Under the pieces are notes generated by a model that searched no databases, was not told where the DNA came from, and was given only the letters and a program-made list of their open reading frames with translations. From CAZUMW01 sp964621615 (GTDB lineage: Bacteria > Desulfobacterota > WTBG01 > CAIYCZ01 > CAIRTM01), in the NCBI GenBank assembly GCA_964621615.1, contig CAZUMW010000017.1, positions 1 through 64,000 on the forward strand: a stretch of 64,000 bases of DNA, given 5' to 3'. Positions 42,721 through 49,985 of this stretch are shown piece after piece. Each line of letters begins with the position of its first letter. The first letter of the stretch is position 1. A program made the translations under genes and the position numbers.

Positions 42721-43532
42721 AAGCGATAGATAAAAAAATTGTCAGGCGGTCGTTTAACGCAAGCGCAGCAACCTATGACAGCTATGCGGGCCTCCAGCGG
42801 CGAATGATTGACGTCCTGGCTGCTTATGTCAGCGAAGAGGTGCGCGACGCCGGGCGGGTGCTGGATGTCGGTGCCGGCACGGGAATGCTTACCGAAAAGC
42901 TGCACAGCCTGTTTCCGGGCGCACTGGTCTGTGGCTGTGACATCGCGGACAGGATGCTGGCCGCGGCCCGGGAAAAAAGCCGGCTCCGCGGATCCCGCTG
43001 CTTTTTTGCCGCTGCCGACGCTGAGGCGCTGCCCTATCGGGAAGGGTCATTTGATCTTGTCGTTTCAAGTTTTACCTATCAGTGGCTTTCCGGCTTTAGC
43101 CTGGCCGCGTCAGAAGCCGGGCGGGTTTTGCGCCCCGGAGGGTGGTTTGTGTTTTCGGTATTCGGAAAAGAAACCTTTCACGAGCTTCGCACAGCCTATC
43201 GGGAGGCGTGCAGCCGAACCGGGTATCAGGGGGGCGAGGCGCTGGAGCTTGCAATGGATAAAGAGCATATGCGCCGGGCCCTCGCCGCCGCTGCATTGAG
43301 CCCCGAAGAGCTCAGATGTTTTCCGGCAGTTGAAACATATGCCTCGCTGCGGGATCTTATTCGTGCCATAAAGGGAATGGGCGCGCGAAATGCCTCTGCG
43401 GGCCGGAATAAAGCGCTGGGCGTCAGGAAAATATGGCAGGAAATGACCGCGTATTATGAAAAGCGCTTCAGAAGCGAGGCCGGCGTTTACGCAACATTTG
43501 AAATAATTGCGGGTAAAGCGCGAAAGGGCTGA
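42717..43532 (+). CDS. bioC: malonyl-ACP O-methyltransferase
   Basis: A 271-residue SAM-dependent methyltransferase that methylates malonyl-ACP to prime pimelate synthesis. It starts at GTG, overlapping the bioH stop (GTGA). N-terminal KKIVRRSFNASAATYDSYAGLQRRM is the BioC signature; SAM motifs are VLDVGAGTGMLTEKL, VCGCDIADRMLAAAREK and the ADAEALPYREGSFDLVVSSFTYQW post-I region. The C-terminal YYEKRFRSEAGVYATFEIIAGKA is also typical. Coupling to bioF and bioH supports the role. bioA, bioB and bioD are not in the window. Confidence 0.92.
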   Translation: MKAIDKKIVRRSFNASAATYDSYAGLQRRMIDVLAAYVSEEVRDAGRVLDVGAGTGMLTEKLHSLFPGALVCGCDIADRMLAAAREKSRLRGSRCFFAAADAEALPYREGSFDLVVSSFTYQWLSGFSLAASEAGRVLRPGGWFVFSVFGKETFHELRTAYREACSRTGYQGGEALELAMDKEHMRRALAAAALSPEELRCFPAVETYASLRDLIRAIKGMGARNASAGRNKALGVRKIWQEMTAYYEKRFRSEAGVYATFEIIAGKARKG

Positions 43533-43578
43533 GGGCTGCTGTCACTGCTGATGCCGGGCGCTTGCTGTCGCTGCCCGG

Positions 43579-44274
43579 TCAGTGAAGATCTTTTTTAAGA
43601 TTGTAGTAGATCGTCCAGTAGAAGGCCGCGATGCCGTCCTTCCAGTTTATTTTTTTCCCCTCGGAATAATCCCGCCCGCTGTAGGAGATGGGGACTTCAT
43701 ATATTTTGCATTTCAGCTTTACCAGCTTTGCGGTAATTTCAGGCTCTATGCCGAAGCCGTTTGATCTGATGGTGAACCGGGGGAGCAGCGATGCCTTGAA
43801 TGCTTTATAGCATGTTTCCATGTCGGTGAGATTGATGTTGGTGAGCATGTCGGAAAAAAGCGTCAGGATTTTATTCACCACATAGTGCCAGAAAAGATGC
43901 ACCCGCTGGGGGCCGCCCAGAAAGCGGGATCCGTATACAACATCCGCCCTGCCGTCGATAATAGGCGCGATGATCTTCGGATATTCTTCGGGAGCGTATT
44001 CCAGGTCCGCATCCTGTATAATAACAATATCCCCGGTGACGTAACTGAACCCTGTGCGCAGGGCCGCGCCTTTGCCCTTGTTCCGGTCGTGAAAGACTAC
44101 GCGAAGGGAGCTGTCTTCTGCGGCTGCTTTTTCAAGGGTTTCTCTGGTGCCGTCCGTTGAGAAGTCCTCGACAATGATGATTTCTTTTTCCACGGGCACG
44201 TTTTTGACCCGCTCGATAACGGCAGCGATCGTATCCTTTTCATTATATGCCGGAATAACAACCGAGAGCTTCAT
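43579..44274 (-). CDS. GT2 family glycosyltransferase (dolichyl-phosphate mannosyltransferase-like)
   Basis: A 231-residue GT-A enzyme: LSVVIPAYNEKDTIAAVIERV at the N terminus, IIIVEDFSTDGTRE, NKGKGAALRTGFSYVTGDIVIIQDADLEY with the D-x-D metal site, and VVYGSRFLGGPQR. It ends with the usual basic GRDYSEGKKINWKDG segment. There is no membrane domain, so it resembles DPM1-type synthases that load a sugar on a polyprenyl phosphate. It is divergent, across 212 nt, from the flippase-phosphatase fusion, a plausible partner in lipid-linked sugar use. Confidence 0.9.
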   Translation of the reverse strand: MKLSVVIPAYNEKDTIAAVIERVKNVPVEKEIIIVEDFSTDGTRETLEKAAAEDSSLRVVFHDRNKGKGAALRTGFSYVTGDIVIIQDADLEYAPEEYPKIIAPIIDGRADVVYGSRFLGGPQRVHLFWHYVVNKILTLFSDMLTNINLTDMETCYKAFKASLLPRFTIRSNGFGIEPEITAKLVKLKCKIYEVPISYSGRDYSEGKKINWKDGIAAFYWTIYYNLKKDLH

Positions 44275-44485
44275 AATGTGTGTCCTGTGCAGGTTTGCGA
44301 AAATGCGGGGTGTCTGTTATTATTATGAAAATTATTGATTTATCATGAAGATTTCATTATAACCATAGCGCAACAAAGACGTTTGCATTAATGCATGCTG
44401 TACTTGCAGCCGCCAGAGCATTTTATTTCGGGTGCCGGCGGGAGTCAAGCGTAAAACTGCTGCAGAACAAAGAGAGCGGGTTGCA

Positions 44486-47452
44486 ATGAAAAAAACAATT
44501 AAATGGCTGCTTAAATTAGCTTTTACCATTTCTCTTTTTATTCTTATTTTCAACCCCCGGTTTTTCGGTATAGAAAAACAGTTTATACCGGTGACCCTTG
44601 AGGATTTGTGGCGGGAAATCAAGGGGATCGATCTTTCCGTCTTTGTTCCCTGGGCTGCTGCCGCGTTGCTAATCAAGGCCTGCGGCATATTTTCCAGCAT
44701 GCTCCGGTGGATGCTGCTGCTTAAGGGACAGGCCATAAAGCTTCCGTTCCGGCACCTGTTCGGAACGTTTCTGGTCGGCCGGTTTTTCGGTATGTTTCTC
44801 CCCAGCACCATCGGGCTTGACGGCTACCGGCTATACGATGTTGCAAAACACACCGGAAAAACAATCGAGTCCGCAACGGTAATACTCATTGAGAAGTTAA
44901 CCGGTTTTATCGGGCTTACGTTTCTTGTGTTTTTAACCCTGCCGCTCGGACTCAGATTTTTGCCGATCAAGCCGGTTGTTTTGTGTGCAATACTTGCGGT
45001 GATGGCGTGCTTTATAATTTTTTCCTTTATGCTGCTGTTTAACCCGCGCATAATTCAGCTGCTGTTTGCAGTTGTCCCGTTTCCCGGCAAGCGTAAATTT
45101 CAGGATAAGCTCGATAAGCTGACAGCCGCGATTACCGCCTATAGCGGCCAGAAAATGCTTCTTGCAAAGGCACTGCTCCTCGGCTTCTGTGTCCACCTTG
45201 CAACATCGGTTATGTATTTTGCTACGGCGATGTCGGTTAATACGGCAAATGTTGATATTCTTGACATCCTTTTTGCAAGCCCGCTCATGATATACGGAAC
45301 CGTAATCGGGCCGTCTATCGGCGGGGAAGGAATACGGGAAATTATTTTTGCGCTTATTCTCGGTGCAAAAGCAGGATCCGCCAAAGCGATTCTTTTTGCC
45401 CATCTTGGATTCTGGGTTGGCGAGGGCCTGAGCTTTGCCGGCGGGATCATCTATATGCTGCGCCCGGCTGAATACCGCCCGAAAACCGAGGATGTACAAA
45501 AAGTTGTGCAGAGCACAACCGTGCAGAAAGAGGCCCCGGTGCAGATTACCCCTGGCGTGGTGGATACGGTAAAGCGGAACATGAAAAGCTGGCTTTATTC
45601 CGGGGCTGTTTCGGGAGTATGGGCGGGGTTTATTACCGGGGTTGTTGAGGCGGCCGTGGTGCTCGCCGCCTTTGACAATCTTTTTGAAATGCAGGTGCTG
45701 TACTGGGCGCCTGCAGCATACGCATTGTTAGGAGCCGTGCTCGGCCTGGGAATCGGGGTGGCCGGCTGCGTTGTTTCGCTTTTTTCATCAAGGCCCTTTT
45801 CGCTGCCCCGGATTCAGGCCCTCGGCTTTGTTGCGGCGCTTACCCCCGTTCTGTTTGTCATTATCCGTTTTCGCATTGTCCGTGACATTCTGCATGAGCG
45901 TTCGCTTTCGGTCCCTGAGCAGGCCGGCATTGCCGCTGCTTTTTTAGTTCTTGCCCTTGCGCTGTATGCGATCCTCAGCCTGCTTTTGCATAAAAAGTTC
46001 TTTAAAATCCTGTTTTCAGGTCCCGGCGCACCGGTGCTGTGGGCGGTTTATTTTGTGGTTACGTTCGGCTATGCGCTGCTGGATTCATATTTCACCAATG
46101 ATTCAGGGAGGGCGTATCAGACCTCACCGTTCGGCTCGATGCCTCCGGTGGTCCTGATTATGGCGGATGCGCTGCGCACGGATCACATGTCCTGCTACGG
46201 CTACAAAAAAAGCATCACCCCCAACATAGACCGCTTTGCCGAAGACGGCATTTTATTTACCCACAATTTTGCACAATCCTCCTGGACAAAACCGCAGACA
46301 GCGTCGCTGCTGACATCTTTGTATCCCTCAACGCACAACACGTATCTTAAGCCTCATGTGCTGCCGGAGTCGGTTATAACTATTGCAGAGGCGATGAGTG
46401 ACATGGGGTATATAACCGGAGGAGTCGTCTCCAACATTAATCTTTCGCCCATTTTCAATTTTCATCAGGGGTTTGATTATTACTGCTACCTTGCACCCGA
46501 TTACTATTTTTACGCTGAGGAGTCATCGTCAAAGCTGTGCCTGTATAACCTGATGCGCCTGGTGAAAGCCCGCTTTTTATCACGCAGGAAAAAAGTCAAT
46601 CACTTTTACCAGGATGCGTCAGTCGTTAACCGTAAGACAACTGAGTGGCTTGACACGATTGAGGGGCAGCCGTTTTTCCTTTTTCAGCATTATATGGATC
46701 CGCATGATCCCTATTTTGCCCACCCCTATGACGGGAGATGCATCGCCCGGGTGAGCACGCCCAACCCGCCGCCCGAGAAGGCTGAAGAGATGCGGATGCT
46801 CTATGACCAGGATATTTACTACATGGATCAGCATTTCGGCATGCTTATGGACTATTTAAAGAGCAGGGGCCTGTATGAATCAAGCCTTATCATATTTACC
46901 GCTGACCACGGTGAGGAATTTTATGACCACGGCGGCTGGTGGCACGGCACCGCGCTGTTCGAAGAGCAGATCAGGGTCCCCCTGATTGTGAAGCTGCCCG
47001 GAAACAGAAACGCCGGCCGCACTGACAGCCGTCTTATCAGAAGCATTGATGTGGCTCCCTTTATAATCAATGCCGCCGGCGGGGAAAAGCCTGAATCGAT
47101 GCAGGGGGATTATTTTGTGCCTGCTGACCCCGAGTCCCATTGCGCTGAGGTGTTTGCAGAAGAGGATCATGAGCGCAATGTCATAACCAGTATTCGTACC
47201 GACAGGTGGAAGCTTATCCTCACAAAAGAGGGGAGCCCGCGCATGCATGCCCCCGTACAGCTTTTCGATATTCGCGAAGACCCCGGAGAGAGAAGCAATG
47301 TTGCCGGGCAGTATCCTGATGTTGTCCGCATGCTTCAGGAGCAGCTGCAGAAGATAAAGCACGAGGCGCAGCGGCAGGCATACAAGGAGCAAAAGAAGAG
47401 CATAGACAGCCAAACGCAGGACAGGCTCAAGGCCCTCGGGTATGTCGAATAG
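44486..47452 (+). CDS. LPG-synthase-type flippase domain fused to a phosphatase/sulfatase-superfamily domain
   Basis: 988 residues from the ATG at 44486; the 18 earlier codons look non-coding. Three parts: (1) about 1-320, eight-helix AglD/YbhN-like (LPG_synthase_TM) domain with GRFFGMFLPSTIGLDGYRLY and SPLMIYGTVIGPSIGGEGIRE; (2) about 365-535, further membrane helices; (3) about 545-988, alkaline-phosphatase-superfamily catalytic domain outside the membrane: VVLIMADALRTDHMSCYGY, nucleophile region SSWTKPQTASLLT, and metal site FTADHGEEFYDHGGWWHG. The nucleophile is Thr601, not the Cys/Ser of true sulfatases, so a phosphotransferase or phosphodiesterase is more likely than a sulfatase. It ends LKALGYVE and overlaps the next gene by 11 nt. 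Confidence 0.88.
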   Translation: MKKTIKWLLKLAFTISLFILIFNPRFFGIEKQFIPVTLEDLWREIKGIDLSVFVPWAAAALLIKACGIFSSMLRWMLLLKGQAIKLPFRHLFGTFLVGRFFGMFLPSTIGLDGYRLYDVAKHTGKTIESATVILIEKLTGFIGLTFLVFLTLPLGLRFLPIKPVVLCAILAVMACFIIFSFMLLFNPRIIQLLFAVVPFPGKRKFQDKLDKLTAAITAYSGQKMLLAKALLLGFCVHLATSVMYFATAMSVNTANVDILDILFASPLMIYGTVIGPSIGGEGIREIIFALILGAKAGSAKAILFAHLGFWVGEGLSFAGGIIYMLRPAEYRPKTEDVQKVVQSTTVQKEAPVQITPGVVDTVKRNMKSWLYSGAVSGVWAGFITGVVEAAVVLAAFDNLFEMQVLYWAPAAYALLGAVLGLGIGVAGCVVSLFSSRPFSLPRIQALGFVAALTPVLFVIIRFRIVRDILHERSLSVPEQAGIAAAFLVLALALYAILSLLLHKKFFKILFSGPGAPVLWAVYFVVTFGYALLDSYFTNDSGRAYQTSPFGSMPPVVLIMADALRTDHMSCYGYKKSITPNIDRFAEDGILFTHNFAQSSWTKPQTASLLTSLYPSTHNTYLKPHVLPESVITIAEAMSDMGYITGGVVSNINLSPIFNFHQGFDYYCYLAPDYYFYAEESSSKLCLYNLMRLVKARFLSRRKKVNHFYQDASVVNRKTTEWLDTIEGQPFFLFQHYMDPHDPYFAHPYDGRCIARVSTPNPPPEKAEEMRMLYDQDIYYMDQHFGMLMDYLKSRGLYESSLIIFTADHGEEFYDHGGWWHGTALFEEQIRVPLIVKLPGNRNAGRTDSRLIRSIDVAPFIINAAGGEKPESMQGDYFVPADPESHCAEVFAEEDHERNVITSIRTDRWKLILTKEGSPRMHAPVQLFDIREDPGERSNVAGQYPDVVRMLQEQLQKIKHEAQRQAYKEQKKSIDSQTQDRLKALGYVE

Positions 47453-49142
47453 TAATACGCTGCTTGTTATCGGCCTTGACGGTGCAACCTGGGATGTGAT
47501 GCTCCCCCTGTGCCGGCAGGGGCTGCTTCCCCATGTGAGCCGCCTGATGGAAACGGGCGCCTGGCAGGCCATGCGCTCGACGGCCCCCCCCATTACCTAC
47601 CCCGCATGGACAACCCTCATGACCGGCACGAATCCGGGGAAGCACGGCATCTTTGATTTTACCGAGCGGGTGCCCGGCAGCGGGAGCGTGCGCTTTGTGA
47701 ACGCCACGTTCCGCCGGCAGGAAGCCGTCTGGCAGGCGCTGAGCCGCGCAGGCCTTCGCGTCGGCATTATGGGCGTTCCGGTAACCTATCCCCCCGAACC
47801 GGTTAACGGCTTTATGGTCAGCGGGTTTGACTCCCCGGTGTCCCGGCGCATCGAACCCTCTTTTGTGTATCCGCGGGAGCTTTTTAAAGAGCTCACGCGC
47901 AGGGCAGGCGGTGATGTGATTTCAGATGTGCTGGAAACCTTCATGGATGAGTCCTGGTATGAGCGATCCTTGTCGGCGCTGCTGGACGATGTGCGGAAAA
48001 AAGCAGAAACAGCGCTTTATCTGTTTCGAAAAGAGCCATGGGACTGTTTTATGGTTGTTTTCGGGGCAACCGATACTGTAGCGCATCACTACTGGAAATT
48101 TTATGATCCCCGGTCGCCGCGATTTCAGAAAAGCGCGGCCCTGTCCAAAGCCGTTGCTCAGGTGTATCAGCAGATTGACGCCATTATCGGCGCTTTTTTG
48201 AGCGCCTGCGAAAAGGATGCCGCTGTTATGCTTGTTTCCGATCACGGCTTCGGCGGCGTCGGAACCGCAGGCCTGTCGCTCAACCGCCGGCTGGAGGAGG
48301 CGGGGCTTCTGAGGCTTGGCGGGTATAATGCGTCAGCCGGGAGGCTTGTTCGTTATGTTCGGGAGGCCGTCCTTCGGTATGCGCCGCACGCGGTGCTGGA
48401 AAAGCTGTTTAGAAGCCCGCTTCTGCATCTGGTACAGCGCGTTGAGGGGCGATCCCGCTCCGGCGGCATTGTGTGGCCGCACACCACTGCGTTTTCAGAA
48501 GAGCTGAATCATTTTCCTGCTGTTTACATTAATGTGCGCGGCAGAGAGCCGTACGGGACAGTATCCCCGGGCATGGAATATGAATCAGTGCGGGATGCCG
48601 TGATCGGGCATATGCATGACTGGCATGACCCTGATACAGGCGCTCCGGTTGTACGGAGCGCCTGGAGGCGCGAGCAGCTGTACGAAGGGGCACAGGTGGG
48701 CCGTGCCCCGGATATTATTTTAGAGCTCAATGAGGATTGCGGATATTCCTATATGTGCCTTCCCTATACCCGCTTTCAAGAGCATGAGACCGTTAAGCGC
48801 TTCCCGCGGGACATGCTGACCGGCAACCGGCAGATGAGCATGAGCGGATCTCACCGGCTGGAGGGGATTTTCCTTGTTTCGGGAAGCCGGACACGCAGGG
48901 CGGGAAAATTGCCGCATCAGGTGGACATACAGGATATATGTCCGACTGTGCTGTCTTTTTTCGGCATCCCGGTGCCGGATTATATTGATGGCCGCGCGAT
49001 TCCGGTTTTTTGCGGGCAGCAGATACAGGCCGGGGCCGGGCGGGAAGAGCAGGTAGACGGCGGTGCTCATGAAACGCCATATACACGGGAGCAGGAGAAG
49101 AAAATAGCACGCCGGCTTCGGAATCTGGGCTATATAGACTGA
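47442..49142 (+). CDS. alkaline-phosphatase-superfamily phosphodiesterase/pyrophosphatase-like protein
   Basis: A 566-residue protein of the type I phosphodiesterase/nucleotide pyrophosphatase group. Metal ligand D13 in VIGLDGATWDVM; nucleophile Thr57 (TYPAWTTLMTGTNPGKHGIFDF); second metal-site DTVAHHYW; and VSDHGFGGVG. No signal peptide or membrane helix is evident, so it is probably cytoplasmic or exported by another route. It overlaps the fusion protein gene by 11 nt, implying coupled production. Both proteins share the terminal motif L-x2-LGY-[VI]-[DE]. Substrate unknown; glycan- or lipid-linked phosphates are an inference from the neighbours. Confidence 0.88.
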   Translation: MSNSNTLLVIGLDGATWDVMLPLCRQGLLPHVSRLMETGAWQAMRSTAPPITYPAWTTLMTGTNPGKHGIFDFTERVPGSGSVRFVNATFRRQEAVWQALSRAGLRVGIMGVPVTYPPEPVNGFMVSGFDSPVSRRIEPSFVYPRELFKELTRRAGGDVISDVLETFMDESWYERSLSALLDDVRKKAETALYLFRKEPWDCFMVVFGATDTVAHHYWKFYDPRSPRFQKSAALSKAVAQVYQQIDAIIGAFLSACEKDAAVMLVSDHGFGGVGTAGLSLNRRLEEAGLLRLGGYNASAGRLVRYVREAVLRYAPHAVLEKLFRSPLLHLVQRVEGRSRSGGIVWPHTTAFSEELNHFPAVYINVRGREPYGTVSPGMEYESVRDAVIGHMHDWHDPDTGAPVVRSAWRREQLYEGAQVGRAPDIILELNEDCGYSYMCLPYTRFQEHETVKRFPRDMLTGNRQMSMSGSHRLEGIFLVSGSRTRRAGKLPHQVDIQDICPTVLSFFGIPVPDYIDGRAIPVFCGQQIQAGAGREEQVDGGAHETPYTREQEKKIARRLRNLGYID

Positions 49143-49222
49143 TTTTTGATTATTTTTATCTGCCCCGGGTTGTAAAAAATACTTTTATTCCCTATATATG
49201 TAGCGGTGGAATAAATAAATTG

Positions 49223-49251
49223 TTGACAAGCGCACATGCGAGACGTATAAA
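49223..49251 (+). promoter_or_regulatory. consensus sigma-70 promoter of a lipoprotein gene
   Basis: TTGACA (49223-49228), 17-nt spacer, TATAAA (49246-49251). One mismatch from perfect. The leader to the ATG at 49396 is about 140 nt and includes an SD-like AAAGGGGG near 49302 that has no clear gene after it. Confidence 0.75.
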
Positions 49252-49395
49252 ATTGATCATTGGAGTAATGTAATACATATCGAATTGTTTAAATTTTTCA
49301 CAGAAAGGGGGTGACCGGGGCATATAGAGGTTCAGTAAAAAGCGTTGTTCACAGAACCGCAAAACATGAATGAAAAACCATGGAGGAGGAATATT

Positions 49396-49740
49396 ATGAA
49401 AAAGTTACTGTGTCTTGCAATTGTTTCATTGTTTGCATTCTCTGCATGTGTCACAATGCATGACGCTGCGGTTCAGGGAAACCTGTACAGCGACGTGTGC
49501 GTAAAGAGTGAAATAGACACTGAAGCACATGCCCAAATGGTAGAGGGCAAAGCCTGCGCCAGGGGTATCATCGGTATCCTGACCGGTGACTGCAGCTACA
49601 AAGCGGCTCTGGCAGATGCTGTAGCCAAGGCAGGAGCAAAAGGCCTCAAAAACATTGTTGTAGACACGCACGTACGCAGCATCCTCGGTGGTATCTATGT
49701 TGAATATACGACAATCGTTCAGGGCGTTCCAATTAAGTAA
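49396..49740 (+). CDS. small lipoprotein, TRL-like
   Basis: 114 residues from the ATG at 49396, with a perfect SD (GGAGGA). The signal peptide ends in FSAC, with the lipidated Cys at 18. The mature domain, KACARGIIGILTGDCSYKAALADAVAKAG, then LKNIVVDTHVRSILGGIYVEYTTIVQGVPI, fits the TRL-like lipoprotein family: a GD-x-S/C turn, an alternating helix and strands, and a terminal I-V-x-G. Function is unknown; strong promoter, SD and terminator suggest high expression as a single gene. Confidence 0.78.
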   Translation: MKKLLCLAIVSLFAFSACVTMHDAAVQGNLYSDVCVKSEIDTEAHAQMVEGKACARGIIGILTGDCSYKAALADAVAKAGAKGLKNIVVDTHVRSILGGIYVEYTTIVQGVPIK

Positions 49741-49770
49741 TCCCTGAGCATCACGCCATTACCGTTTCAC

Positions 49771-49810
49771 AAACAGCGCCCGCCATGATATAACCGGCCG
49801 GGCGCTGTTT
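49771..49810 (+). terminator. intrinsic terminator of the TRL-like lipoprotein gene
   Basis: Perfect 12-bp arms AAACAGCGCCCG (49771-49782) and CGGGCGCTGTTT (49799-49810), followed by TGTTT, 30 nt after the stop. Confidence 0.85.
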
Positions 49811-49870
49811 TGTTTCCTGAGCGCCGGCTTCTCACCGGCAGGATCTGAATGCCCCCGCAGGATGCAAAAC

Positions 49871-49899
49871 TTGATATCGTGAATATTTTAATTCATAAT
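49871..49899 (+). promoter_or_regulatory. sigma-70 type promoter of the sensor kinase gene
   Basis: TTGATA (49871-49876), 17-nt spacer, CATAAT (49894-49899), about 80 nt before the kinase ATG. Each hexamer has one mismatch. Confidence 0.6.
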
Positions 49900-49985
49900 T
49901 AATTGATAAAAATCAACCGGGCGGGCTGTTTGTGTGCTGCTTTGCGCGCCCGCGCACCGGTCAACCACGGCATACGATATTTTCA

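Noticed and set aside
49290..49365. Leader peptide (about 20 codons from a GTG near 49311) before the TRL-like lipoprotein gene
   Set aside because: The SD-like AAAGGGGG directly abuts the GTG with no spacing, and the peptide has no attenuator-type codon run.
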